DNA from: an uncultured Prevotellaceae bacterium
GTDB lineage: Bacteria; Bacteroidota; Bacteroidia; Bacteroidales; Muribaculaceae
Reading direction: 5' to 3'
NCBI GenBank assembly: GCA_900318255.1
Contig: ONJX01000012.1
Location: 16,184 to 80,183 of the forward strand
DNA: 64,000 nt
The position numbers and the translations under genes were made by a program. Numbering within the stretch: the stretch's first letter is position 1; each line of letters starts with the position of its first letter. The notes beneath the pieces are model-generated. The model was not told where the DNA came from and did not search any database. It saw only the letters and a program-made list of their open reading frames with translations. Below, piece after piece: positions 25,610-33,938 of this stretch.

Positions 25610-25695
25610 TTTATTAAACAAAAATTACAAGACTGTTGTATTTCTTTTTGCAAGCATGCAAGCCACACTAATGCACGCCTAAACGACTTTAACGT

Positions 25696-25711
25696 ACAAG
25701 GCACGCCTTGT
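25696..25711. repeat. PAL1 palindrome, copy 5 (slightly shortened)
   Basis: ACAAGGCACGCCTTGT followed by CCCTGC, between the glyS stop (25725) and the FKBP gene start. Confidence 0.85.
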
Positions 25712-25724
25712 CCCTGCACAACAT

Positions 25725-27275
25725 TTAATCATTGTGCATCGACTTGAGAAGGCGGGTGAGGCTGCACTGCTCGCCAATGATGGCTGGCAGGTCGCCGATG
25801 GCCACGCGCTGCTGCTCCATGGTGTCGCGGTCGCGCAGGGTCACGGTGTTGTCTTCGCAGGTCTGGCCGTCGATGGTGATACAGTAAGGGGTGCCAATGG
25901 CGTCCATGCGGCGGTAGCGCTTACCCACGCTGTCCTTCTCGTCGTAGCGGCACGCGAAGTCAAACTTGAGCATGTCCATAATCTCGCGCGCCTTCTCGGG
26001 CATGCCGTCCTTGCGCACCAGCGGCAGGATGGCGCACTTGACGGGAGCCAGCGCCTTGGGCAGGTGCAGCACCACGCGGGTGTCGCCGCCCTCGAGCTTC
26101 TGCTCCTCGTAGCTCGAGCACATCACCGAGAGGAACATGCGGTCAACGCCTATCGAGGTCTCTATTACATAAGGAGTGTAGCTCTCGTTCAACTCTGGGT
26201 CGAAGTATTGAATCTTCTTTCCACTAAATTTCTCGTGCTGTGAGAGGTCAAAATTAGTGCGGCTGTGGATGCCCTCCACCTCCTTGAAGCCAAATGGCAT
26301 CTGGAACTCGATGTCGGTGGCGGCATTGGCATAGTGAGCCAGCTTCTCGTGGTCGTGGAAGCGGTATTTCTCGTCGCCCAGCCCCAGTGCCTTGTGCCAG
26401 CGCAGGCGGTTCTGCTTCCACACCTCAAACCACTTCAACTCCTCGCCCGGACGCACAAAGAACTGCATCTCCATCTGCTCAAACTCACGCATGCGGAACA
26501 CAAACTGGCGCGCCACAATCTCGTTGCGGAACGCTTTGCCTATCTGTGCTATACCAAATGGCAGACGCATGCGCCCGGTCTTCTGCACGTTGAGGAAGTT
26601 CACAAAGATGCCCTGAGCAGTCTCGGGACGCAGATACACGTCCATAGTGCTGTCGCTGCTGCTGCCCATCTGAGTCTTGAACATGAGGTTGAACTGACGC
26701 ACGTCGGTCCAGTTGCGGGTGCCGCTGATGGGGTCAACTATCTCGTAGTCAAGGATTATCTGCTTGAGCTCGTTGAGGTCGTTATCGTTCATCGCCTTCT
26801 CAAAGCGGGCGTGCAGCTCGTCCCATTTCTTCTGGTTCTCGAGCACGCGAGGGTTGGTCTGGCGGAACATCGCCTCGTCGAAGCTGTCGCCAAAGCGCTT
26901 GCGGGCTTTAGCCACCTCCTTGTCCATCTTCTCCTCATATTTTGCTAGCTGGTCTTCAATAAGCACGTCGGCGCGATAACGCTTCTTGCTGTCGCGGTTG
27001 TCGATGAGTGGGTCGTTGAAGGCATCCACGTGGCCGCTGGCCTTCCAGATGGTGGGGTGCATAAACACCGCCGAGTCGAGGCCCACGATATTCTCGTGCA
27101 GCAGCGTCATGGCCTCCCACCAGTAACGCTTGATGTTGTTCTTCAACTCCACACCATTCTGGCCGTAGTCATAGACAGCACCCAGGCCATCATAAATCTC
27201 ACTCGACGGGAAAACAAACCCATACTCCTTGCAATGCGATACAATCTTCTTGAAAACGTCTTCGTTCTGTGCCAT
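25725..27275 (-). CDS. glyS: Glycyl-tRNA synthetase (class II, homodimer type)
   Basis: This 516-aa protein attaches glycine to tRNA-Gly in the cytoplasm. It is the single-chain alpha2 type found in Bacteroidota. Visible class II motifs: 'GIAQIGKAFRNEI' and 'FRMREFEQMEMQFF' (motif 2 area, ~245-275) and 'YVIETSIGVDRMFLSVMC' (motif 3, ~370-390). A C-terminal anticodon-binding domain (~410-516) starts 'LPKALAPVKCAILPLV'. The N-terminal 'SHCKEYGFVFPSSEIYDGL' with 'DYGQNGVELKNNIKRYWW' is typical of the family. Length is normal. It has a -7 box at 27369 and heads a unit with the FKBP lipoprotein. Confidence 0.97.
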   Translation of the reverse strand: MAQNEDVFKKIVSHCKEYGFVFPSSEIYDGLGAVYDYGQNGVELKNNIKRYWWEAMTLLHENIVGLDSAVFMHPTIWKASGHVDAFNDPLIDNRDSKKRYRADVLIEDQLAKYEEKMDKEVAKARKRFGDSFDEAMFRQTNPRVLENQKKWDELHARFEKAMNDNDLNELKQIILDYEIVDPISGTRNWTDVRQFNLMFKTQMGSSSDSTMDVYLRPETAQGIFVNFLNVQKTGRMRLPFGIAQIGKAFRNEIVARQFVFRMREFEQMEMQFFVRPGEELKWFEVWKQNRLRWHKALGLGDEKYRFHDHEKLAHYANAATDIEFQMPFGFKEVEGIHSRTNFDLSQHEKFSGKKIQYFDPELNESYTPYVIETSIGVDRMFLSVMCSSYEEQKLEGGDTRVVLHLPKALAPVKCAILPLVRKDGMPEKAREIMDMLKFDFACRYDEKDSVGKRYRRMDAIGTPYCITIDGQTCEDNTVTLRDRDTMEQQRVAIGDLPAIIGEQCSLTRLLKSMHND

Positions 27276-27368
27276 ATTTTATTTCAACAAGTAATCAAGT
27301 TCACGAGCAAATCAGGCAACAATAATTGCTTAACTCATGCCCTTGCGTTAATATTTCAATTTAAGACG

Positions 27369-27376
27369 CAAAATTA
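27369..27376 (-). promoter_or_regulatory. -7 box for glyS
   Basis: Minus-strand TAATTTTG fits TAnnTTTG, 94 nt before the start codon. Confidence 0.6.
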
Positions 27377-27671
27377 CTGCTTTTTTTCAAATAATAATTA
27401 ATGCATAAGGTTTTTTTAAGTATTATACCGCAAGTGCTAAGATTCTTACACCGCGATTTGCGATGAAACATTCTTCACTTGCGGCCATTTTTTGACTACA
27501 AAACCGATATTTAAACACTACATCACATTTCTTAAAGTAAATAATACCACTACAAATCAAATATTATACAACTGATTTACAGCAATTAGATTTATAATTT
27601 TATACTACATAGCTCAATACATCACAAATAATTACCCACACACATCATTTGCACATTAGATTTTTATGTTG
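27377..27671. other. A/T-rich divergent intergenic region
   Basis: Between glyS and the DUF47 gene there is an A/T-rich stretch without open frames, without the word arrays and without PAL palindromes seen elsewhere. It may hold regulatory sites for the phosphate-type locus, but I see no clear dyad. Confidence 0.4.
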
Positions 27672-27679
27672 TATTTTTG
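27672..27679 (+). promoter_or_regulatory. -7 box for the DUF47/PiT-HTH unit
   Basis: TATTTTTG fits TAnnTTTG, 30 nt before the ATG at 27709; TTTG-like 'CATTTGC' at 27646-27652 is at about -33 spacing. Confidence 0.65.
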
Positions 27680-27708
27680 CATTTGATAACACAAAGCCTC
27701 GATTAAGC

Positions 27709-28356
27709 ATGTTTGGACTCAAGAAAACAAATAAGACGATAAGCGACCTCGATAGCTTCCTCGACTATGTGGATGAGTGCGTGCTCACCTACAAGAGTGG
27801 CATCAAGAACTATCTAGAGGGAAACAAAAAGAACTTTGACGACAACCTTGAGAGCATCAGCCGCCTGCGCGACACGGCCACCGACCTGCGCCGCACAATA
27901 GAGAACGAGCTCTACAGCTACTCGCTTGTCACCGACCAGCGTGTGGAGATCATGCAGCTGCTAGAAGGCCTCGACACCATCATCAATCTGCTGCACAAGA
28001 ACCTGTGGCAGTATGAGATAGAGATACCCTTCTTCCCATCGGAGCTCAACATCGACTTCTTGAAACTAGTGGAGGTGACGGGGCTGGCGGTTGAAGGCAC
28101 CATCCAGGCGTCGCGCGACTATTTCAAGGCTCCACGCTTTGTTGGTGAGAAGACCCATCGCATCTATTTCTTTGAGAAAGAGGTGAGCAAGCTTGCCCAG
28201 TCGATCAAGCGACGTGTGTTCCATGAGATGGACAACTTCAAGCTAAGCCAAAAGTTCCACCTGCGCTATTTCACCCTCCACGTGGAGGAACTCGCCGAGG
28301 AAGCTGTGCGTGTGGCCGACCACCTGAGCATAATGGTGATAAAACTTAACAATTAA
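27709..28356 (+). CDS. DUF47/PhoU-like phosphate regulator
   Basis: This 215-aa, all-helical cytoplasmic protein is of the DUF47 (PhoU_div) family, which regulates phosphate transport and is usually encoded next to a PiT transporter. Visible features: an initial MFGLKK stretch, long amphipathic helices with regular Asp/Glu/Arg ('ESISRLRDTATDLRRTIENE', 'LLEGLDTIINLLHKNLW'), and a C-terminal helix 'YFTLHVEELAEEAVRVADHL' with the E-x-x-x-D pattern of PhoU metal sites. The ATG at 27709 matches the family start; the upstream frame to 27649 would run through the promoter. The next gene begins 14 nt after the stop, exactly where the PiT transporter normally lies. Confidence 0.85.
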   Translation: MFGLKKTNKTISDLDSFLDYVDECVLTYKSGIKNYLEGNKKNFDDNLESISRLRDTATDLRRTIENELYSYSLVTDQRVEIMQLLEGLDTIINLLHKNLWQYEIEIPFFPSELNIDFLKLVEVTGLAVEGTIQASRDYFKAPRFVGEKTHRIYFFEKEVSKLAQSIKRRVFHEMDNFKLSQKFHLRYFTLHVEELAEEAVRVADHLSIMVIKLNN

Positions 28357-28369
28357 CAATATATATATA

Positions 28370-29953
28370 ATGGAGAGCACCCTGTCGATATTACTACTGC
28401 TCATGATTGGGGCGTGGCTTGGATACCGCGAGATTGGCGTCAGTTTCCTGGGCATCCACATCCGCGACCTGATATCGACACGCCTCTTCGGCACAATGCT
28501 GTTTCTCGTTATTACAGCATTCATTATGGGAGCAGGAGTGGTAAATGTGGGGATTTATCCCACAGGAGAAGCTTCGGGGCTCACCACAACTGAGATGTCG
28601 GTGCTGCTGTGCGCTATGGCGATGACAGTCGCGATAGTGCGCGCCACCAATCAATACACCTCGGCAATCACAGCCTTTTGGGGTGCTATAGCAGCATTTG
28701 GCATAGCACGCAACTGGTTTAACGACACCTCATTAGTCATTGCCATGCTACTCTCGCTGATAGCTGCCCCCATTGCTGGCATCTTGCTATTCTATCTCTA
28801 TCAGAGACTTTTCAACCACATTATTTATAAAGGGCACCACCACCTGCTCATCAAGAACCTCTACATGAAGCGGATGGCTCTGGTGGGCATCATCCTGGGC
28901 GGCATAGCCCTCGCGGCACACTATGCCCTGCTCGTGGCTCCGATGCTGCACAGTGTAACCGCCGAGCTCAATGCCGCCTCACCAGTATCAATCGCCATTG
29001 CCGCCATCATGATGAGCGCTGTGATGATAATTCCCGCCGCCACTGTGCTGCGCAATGAGAACTACGACGCCAAGCAGATGCGATGGGCCCTGCCATCGCT
29101 TTATGCCCTCTTCACAGTGCTGCTGGCAGGCAATGTGGCAGGCACCTTGCTGCTCGGCTTAACGCCTGTGGTAGTGTCTCCCAGCCAAGTGAGGGAATGT
29201 AGCAAGCTGGCAAAAGGCGACCGTCACCGCAGCCTCATCAACCTAGCGAGCATCACCATAGCAACGCCAGTGCTCTCATGCCTTATAGCATTTGTAATAC
29301 TCACTATGGTTAGGAACTCACTCATCATGCTTATAATCACACTCTTTGTGCTCATCACCTGCGTCCTTACCATCCAAAACTTCAGTCAGCGTCGCAAGCA
29401 CAACCTCACCAAGAAGGCACTCAGCGACGAGCTCTCTCACAGCAGCGAGGCAGGCGACGAGCGCAACCGCCTTGATGTAGCCGCCGTCACGTCGCAGTTT
29501 AATGTGATGACCAGCGAAATCGACATCAAGCATAAAGAGCTAGTAAACCTTTCATTATATATTAAGCAGCAGCGTCAGTATCTCGAAGACCTGAGCAAGA
29601 GTCTCAACGACTTGGCAAAAGAGGACGACGTAGCCCTGCTTCGCCAACAACTGCGCGAGACATCGCAAAAACTCAACGACAACATGCGGCTCACCGACGA
29701 GATGGACCAGTTCTATACCCAAGTGGAGAACCTTCACAAGAATTTTGTGAGCCGCCTGCTTATGCGTTGTTCTAATCTGTCGGAGAAGGAGAAGCGCCTG
29801 GCCATTTTACTGCGCCTGGGCTTCTCCAGCAAAGACATCGCAAGCATGATGAACGTAGAGCCCAAGAGCGTGGAGGTGAGCCGCTACCGCTTCCGCCGCA
29901 AGCTCAAGCTTGAGCGCAACGTCAATATAGTGGAATATCTACAAATGATATAA
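28370..29953 (+). CDS. PiT-like membrane domain fused to coiled coil and LuxR-type HTH
   Basis: This 527-aa protein has about nine hydrophobic helices within ~1-345, a predicted coiled coil at ~380-460 (repeated K-E-L/L-x-x-L heptads), and a C-terminal helix-turn-helix at ~470-527 ('LSEKEKRLAILLRLGFSSKD', then 'IASMMNVEPKSVEVSRYRF'). The HTH resembles the LuxR/GerE fold. Position after DUF47 and the segment 'NQYTSAITAFWGAIAAFG' (compare PiT L-P-T-S-T-T motifs) suggest a phosphate-permease ancestry, but the canonical G-x-N-D motif is missing. I infer a membrane-bound sensor/regulator ('transceptor') rather than a transporter. The 14-nt gap implies co-translation with the DUF47 gene. Alternative: an unrelated membrane HTH regulator. 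Confidence 0.7.
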   Translation: MESTLSILLLLMIGAWLGYREIGVSFLGIHIRDLISTRLFGTMLFLVITAFIMGAGVVNVGIYPTGEASGLTTTEMSVLLCAMAMTVAIVRATNQYTSAITAFWGAIAAFGIARNWFNDTSLVIAMLLSLIAAPIAGILLFYLYQRLFNHIIYKGHHHLLIKNLYMKRMALVGIILGGIALAAHYALLVAPMLHSVTAELNAASPVSIAIAAIMMSAVMIIPAATVLRNENYDAKQMRWALPSLYALFTVLLAGNVAGTLLLGLTPVVVSPSQVRECSKLAKGDRHRSLINLASITIATPVLSCLIAFVILTMVRNSLIMLIITLFVLITCVLTIQNFSQRRKHNLTKKALSDELSHSSEAGDERNRLDVAAVTSQFNVMTSEIDIKHKELVNLSLYIKQQRQYLEDLSKSLNDLAKEDDVALLRQQLRETSQKLNDNMRLTDEMDQFYTQVENLHKNFVSRLLMRCSNLSEKEKRLAILLRLGFSSKDIASMMNVEPKSVEVSRYRFRRKLKLERNVNIVEYLQMI

Positions 29954-29984
29954 CTCACAATTCATAGTTCAGTAGGGAGAAGGC

Positions 29985-30085
29985 GTGCTTTGCAGGCCCA
30001 TGCATCAAGAGGTTGTAGTGCCCATAGTCTCACCGCCATCTTCCATAAACGATAAACAACACACGATAAACGATAAACGAATAAA
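29985..30085. repeat. Eroded PAL1 composite repeat
   Basis: GGGAGAAGGCGTGCTTTGCAGG is a decayed PAL1. It is followed by CCCATAGTCTCACCGCCA, CTTCCATAA and several AAACGAT words. Order and spacing match the composite at 11811-11925. Confidence 0.6.
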
Positions 30086-30142
30086 AATCAAAATGATATA
30101 ATTTACAGTAAACATCTATTTATTAACCAAAATGTTTCTACA

Positions 30143-31504
30143 ATGAAAAAACTATTAACTCTAACCTTTGTGCTGGCGCTCTCATCGCTGGGTTGCGCCT
30201 GGGCACAGGACGACGAAATCGTCACCACCAACCAGTATGGGGTGAAAGTTGACCGGGAGGAAGTAATCTCGGAACAGCGCAACAACATCCTCACGTTTGA
30301 GTCGAAGAACAGGAAGTACCGGCTGTGGTTCGACAACCGCGTGCAAGTGGATGGTGCCATGTTCTTTGGTAACAACAAGGACTACAACGACATTGGCAAC
30401 AACGTGTCGATTCGCCGTGCACGTTTCGCCGTCAAAGCACGCCTGCCTCACAACTGGTATGGCGAGGTGGACGTAGATTTCGCCGACGGCAAGTTTGAAC
30501 TCAAGGACGCCATCATTCAGTTTGACGGCATCCCCAATGTCTCTATCAAGGCAGGTAACTTCAAGGAGGACTTCTCGATGGAGCAGACCACCACGTCGCG
30601 TTACCTCACCTTCATGGAGCGCCCCATGGTGTGCAAGGCCCTTGTGCCATCACGCCACATTGGTCTGCAGGTGTCCTACCTGCGCAACCATTTCCGCGCC
30701 ACTGGTGGCGTGTTCTTCCAGACCGTTGCCGGCGAGGAGGAGCTTACCTACGTTCAGGACAACAACAAGGACTTTGGCCGCAACCAGGGCTACTCGTTCA
30801 CCGGTAAAATCGGCTGGATGCCCTACGCCAAGGACCGCAGCTGGGGTCTCTACCTCGGCGGCAAGGCGTCTTACCGCACTCCCAAGACCGACGTGGCCAC
30901 TGGCGAGTGGGGTGGCGCGCGTTTCAGCACTCGTAATGCCACCAGCATCAACCGTAAGAAATACCTCGACACCGACGTCATCAAAGATGTGGATCACCAG
31001 GTGCTCTATGGCCTTGAGGGTGCTGCCTACTACGGCCCTGCCCGCATCCAGAGCGAGTGGATAGGCAACAGCGTGGATGCCGCCAAAGCCACCTACAACT
31101 TTAGCGGATGGTATGTTCACGCTTCGTGCCTGCTCTTTGGCGGCAAGCAACGCTTCAACACCGCCGAGGGCGAGTTCACCCAGCCCTCACGCGGTCGCAA
31201 GTGGGGCGACATCGAGCTTGCCGTGCGCTACGACTACCTCACACTCAACAACAAGGACGTCTATGGCGGTGCCGGCGAGAATTTCACCGTGGGTTTGAAC
31301 TACTGGGTCAACAACAGCGTTAAGATTGTTCTCAACTACCAGTACTCTAACAACGACCGCTATGCCAACGGCAAGGGCAAACTCTTCACTGGCCACGACG
31401 CCAGCGGCAAGCCCACCGCCGACTACACCAAGATTGTGGAAGCCAAGGGAAAAGGCGGTGTGAACTACAGCATGTTAGGCCTTCGCTTAGAGGTTAACTT
31501 CTAA
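30143..31504 (+). CDS. OprO/OprP-type phosphate-selective porin
   Basis: This 453-aa outer-membrane protein has a signal peptide ('LALSSLGCAWAQ'). A leader segment is followed by a 16-strand barrel in the style of porin O/P: 'YRLWFDNRVQVDGAMFF', 'SIRRARFAVKARLPHNWYGE', then 'ELKDAIIQF', 'KAGNFKEDFSMEQTT' and 'TFMERPMV', a signature order of the family. It ends 'MLGLRLEVNF' with terminal Phe. Function: passive uptake of phosphate or pyrophosphate-like anions. It lies downstream of the DUF47/PiT-HTH pair after an eroded composite repeat, and 34 nt upstream of a lamin-tail lipoprotein, which suggests co-expression in a phosphate locus. Confidence 0.88.
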   Translation: MKKLLTLTFVLALSSLGCAWAQDDEIVTTNQYGVKVDREEVISEQRNNILTFESKNRKYRLWFDNRVQVDGAMFFGNNKDYNDIGNNVSIRRARFAVKARLPHNWYGEVDVDFADGKFELKDAIIQFDGIPNVSIKAGNFKEDFSMEQTTTSRYLTFMERPMVCKALVPSRHIGLQVSYLRNHFRATGGVFFQTVAGEEELTYVQDNNKDFGRNQGYSFTGKIGWMPYAKDRSWGLYLGGKASYRTPKTDVATGEWGGARFSTRNATSINRKKYLDTDVIKDVDHQVLYGLEGAAYYGPARIQSEWIGNSVDAAKATYNFSGWYVHASCLLFGGKQRFNTAEGEFTQPSRGRKWGDIELAVRYDYLTLNNKDVYGGAGENFTVGLNYWVNNSVKIVLNYQYSNNDRYANGKGKLFTGHDASGKPTADYTKIVEAKGKGGVNYSMLGLRLEVNF

Positions 31505-31537
31505 TCTATTGTTTAACTCTTTAAAAGAAAAAAGACA

Positions 31538-32401
31538 ATGAAAACATTAAAATTAGCATTCGCGCTCATTATCGCCACACTTGCGATGACAGCATGCGTT
31601 GAAGACAAAGTATATGAGGGTCCTAACACCATCGAGGCAGTGTCGATTAACCCCGACGCGCCCACCTCGTTTGACGACGTGGTTGTAACAGCCACAGTGT
31701 CGGGACTTCTTGAAGTGAAAGAAGCCGTGTTAAAATATAGTGTTAATGACGGCACCGAGCAAACTGTGCCAATGGCTGGCAACGGCACCACCTTCACCGC
31801 CACAATTCCTATGCAGGAAGACGGTGCAAAGGTTAAATATTCGGTAATCATCACCAACGAGGCTGGCTTCACCAGCACCGTCGAGAAAGACTACACCGTG
31901 GGCGACAAGCCCAGCGATTACACCAAGCTTGTCATCAACGAGGTGTATGGCGCTGGCGCCGATGGAGAGAAATACCTTGAGCTTTACAACAATGGCGATG
32001 ACCCCATCAAGCTGCAAGGCGTAGTAATTCGCAAGGACGAAGCCGATGACGTGTGGGTTGGCGAAGCTGGCGAGATCATCATGGGACATGGCTACTTCTG
32101 CATTGTAGGTGCCAAGAACACTCCTGGCGAGGGCGGCAGTGGTCCCAACCCACGTCCTATGACCAAGGGTCTCTCGGCCAAGAAGAGCGTCATCTTCCAG
32201 GTTTACGACCCCAACAGCACACTCGTCACCAAGTTTGAGCGTGGTGAGAAACTCGACGGATGGGGCAACCAGTCGCTCACCGAGAACAAGCTGACATGGA
32301 GCCGCTGCCCCAATGGCACTGGCAAGTTCATGATTGCCGAGAAGACTCTGGGAGCCAAGAACCCCGACACTGGAGAGGAAGACCCCACAGTAGTACAGTA
32401 A
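31538..32401 (+). CDS. Lipoprotein with Ig-like and lamin-tail domains
   Basis: This 287-aa lipoprotein has 'LATLAMTACVEDK' (Cys21). An Ig/FN3-like beta domain (~35-125, 'PTSFDDVVVTATVSGLLEVK') is followed by a lamin-tail domain (LTD, ~130-270). The latter has 'LVINEVYGAGADGEKYLELY', 'NNGDDPIKLQGVVIRKD' and 'GHGYFCIVGAKNT'. LTD lipoproteins in Bacteroidota are often linked with secreted nucleases or phosphatases or act as surface adaptors. It is 34 nt downstream of the OprO/P porin and followed by a terminator at 32424, so it closes that unit. Confidence 0.85.
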   Translation: MKTLKLAFALIIATLAMTACVEDKVYEGPNTIEAVSINPDAPTSFDDVVVTATVSGLLEVKEAVLKYSVNDGTEQTVPMAGNGTTFTATIPMQEDGAKVKYSVIITNEAGFTSTVEKDYTVGDKPSDYTKLVINEVYGAGADGEKYLELYNNGDDPIKLQGVVIRKDEADDVWVGEAGEIIMGHGYFCIVGAKNTPGEGGSGPNPRPMTKGLSAKKSVIFQVYDPNSTLVTKFERGEKLDGWGNQSLTENKLTWSRCPNGTGKFMIAEKTLGAKNPDTGEEDPTVVQ

Positions 32402-32423
32402 ACATCTATCTATAAAACACCTT

Positions 32424-32466
32424 AAGGTCTGGCAGGGATAATCACTTGCCTGCCAGGCCTTTTAAA
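32424..32466 (+). terminator. Strong terminator after the lamin-tail lipoprotein
   Basis: Arms AAGGTCTGGCAGG and CCTGCCAGGCCTT (32424-32436 / 32449-32461) with one mismatch, followed by TTT and an A-run. Confidence 0.85.
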
Positions 32467-32508
32467 AAAAACAAGCAAAATAGTAAATCCAAATAAAATC
32501 CTATAAAA

Positions 32509-33153
32509 ATGGCAAAAGAAGAATTAAAAATTGGTGAAATTTCTAAACCACGTTTTGAGTTCCGCAGTTTCGGCCGTTGCTTCTGCGAGGCCAGCAAACG
32601 CATGGCGCGCCTGAGCGTTCCCGTCCCCGAGAAAGTGTGGGAGCGCCACAGCACCGAGACCTACATCGTGAGCCGCACTAACGATGTGAACAACACCAAG
32701 ATACGCAACGGAAAGATGGACATCAAGACCTTTGTGCAAGCAGTAGATGGCCTTGAGCAATGGAACCCACTGATGAAGGGCGAGTTCCCCATCAGCGCAC
32801 AGGTGCTGCGCAACGAGGTGTTCCCCGCCTTCAAGGTAGAGGGCATGCCCGAGCTCACCAAGGACGAATACACCCTTGAGGAGTTCCTACAGATGATTGA
32901 CGAGCATCCCGACCTGCAGGCCGTCAAGGTTGAGAAAGCACGCTATGGCTACATGGTCAACGACACCATTTGCGAGACTGGTGAGGTTTACATCAACGGA
33001 GCTATGGTGCGCACCATCAACAGCGAGAGCACCGAGATTGAAGACATCAAGAAGACAATCGCCGACTGTGGACTCGAAGGCGTTGAGAACATCAACTACC
33101 TACAAGCCATCAAGCGTGTGATTGGCATGATTAACAAACCCTTAGCAAACTAA
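32509..33153 (+). CDS. CYTH/VTC-like tunnel-fold protein
   Basis: This 214-aa cytoplasmic protein has the sequence style of the CYTH/VTC (triphosphate tunnel) superfamily. It has an opening strand 'RFEFRSFGRCF', a charged 'ETYIVSRTNDVNNTKIRNGK' that includes KxR-type basic residues, and 'MDIKTFVQAVDGLEQWNP'. Later 'VKVEKARYGYMVNDTICE' and 'MVRTINSESTE' give alternating Glu/Lys/Arg strands as in tunnel enzymes. The EIERKFL start motif is absent, so it is a divergent member. Polyphosphate or nucleoside-triphosphate metabolism is inferred. It is 6 nt upstream of a canonical CYTH gene, so the two are surely translated together. Confidence 0.6.
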   Translation: MAKEELKIGEISKPRFEFRSFGRCFCEASKRMARLSVPVPEKVWERHSTETYIVSRTNDVNNTKIRNGKMDIKTFVQAVDGLEQWNPLMKGEFPISAQVLRNEVFPAFKVEGMPELTKDEYTLEEFLQMIDEHPDLQAVKVEKARYGYMVNDTICETGEVYINGAMVRTINSESTEIEDIKKTIADCGLEGVENINYLQAIKRVIGMINKPLAN

Positions 33154-33159
33154 ACAACT

Positions 33160-33630
33160 ATGGCACAAGAGATAGAAAGGAAATTCCTGGTAAAAGGAGA
33201 ATTCAAGAACGAAGCCTTCAAGGCTACACGCATCACTCAAGGTTACCTGAGCTCGGTGCCTGAGCGCACTGTGCGTGTCCGCGTGAAGGGCGACAAAGGC
33301 TTCATCACCGTTAAGGGCATCGGCAACGAGAGTGGTGCCAGCCGCTTTGAGTGGGAGAAAGAGATTCCCGCCAGCGAGGTGATGGAACTGCTCAAGATTT
33401 GCGAGCCTGGCGTGATCGACAAGACTCGCTACCTGATCAAAGCCGGCGAGCGCACCTTCGAGGTAGATGAGTTCTATGGCGACAACGAGGGTCTCACCGT
33501 CGCCGAGGTGGAGCTGCCCAGCGAGGACGCCGCCTTCGACCGCCCCACATGGCTTGGCGAGGAAGTCACTGGCGACCCCAAATACTACAACTCCATGCTC
33601 ATGAAGAACCCCTACAAGAACTGGAAATAG
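33160..33630 (+). CDS. CYTH-domain triphosphatase-like protein
   Basis: This 156-aa protein is a single CYTH domain. It starts with the signature E-I-E-R-K-F-L-V (residues 4-11), followed by 'ERTVRVRVKGDKGFITVKG' with alternating Arg/Lys along a strand, 'KTRYLIKAG', 'FEVDEFYGDNEGL' and 'VAEVELPSED', all standard metal- and triphosphate-binding positions. Small bacterial CYTH proteins act as inorganic triphosphatases, thiamine triphosphatases or class IV cyclases; inorganic triphosphatase is most likely by similarity in length and motif spacing. It is followed by a repeat-rich gap before the SLC13 transporter. Confidence 0.9.
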   Translation: MAQEIERKFLVKGEFKNEAFKATRITQGYLSSVPERTVRVRVKGDKGFITVKGIGNESGASRFEWEKEIPASEVMELLKICEPGVIDKTRYLIKAGERTFEVDEFYGDNEGLTVAEVELPSEDAAFDRPTWLGEEVTGDPKYYNSMLMKNPYKNWK

Positions 33631-33938
33631 CCTAACTCAAGTTTCGCAAGTTGCTAACTTGCTCACTGGTTTATGGTTTATAGTTTATGGAAGACAGTGG
33701 TGAGATTATGGGTAGATGAGACTAATCTCGTCCCCACATGGCTGACAAGGCACGCCTTGTCCCTACATTTGTCTCGCTCAATCGCATTTTGTCCTCTAAA
33801 CACTAAACTATAACCTCTAAACTTCAAGTTTCAAACTTGAATAAGTTAAAATACAATAGACATTTCAACTCAGTGTCCTCAAAAGTGAGGGGAACAGCAC
33901 CTTTTGAGGACACTATTTTCACCGCAAACCTTAGAGAT
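33631..33938. repeat. Repeat island with PAL1, PAL2, PAL3 and 7-bp words
   Basis: This 308-bp gap is almost entirely repeats. There is a partial PAL3 (CTCAAGTTTCGCAAG, 33635-33649). An inverted PAL1 composite follows: GTTTATGGTTTATA words from 33659, TGGAAGACAGTGGTGAG, and PAL1 at 33744-33761. Words CTCTAAACACTAAAC run into an inverted PAL3 (33797-33841), and a PAL2 hairpin is at 33872-33914. No other spot in the window holds all three palindrome families. Confidence 0.8.
33872..33914. repeat. PAL2 palindrome, copy 2
   Basis: Perfect 14-bp arms AGTGTCCTCAAAAG and CTTTTGAGGACACT around a 15-nt loop. It lies 24 nt before the SLC13 start codon at 33939, close enough to influence translation. 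Confidence 0.8.
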
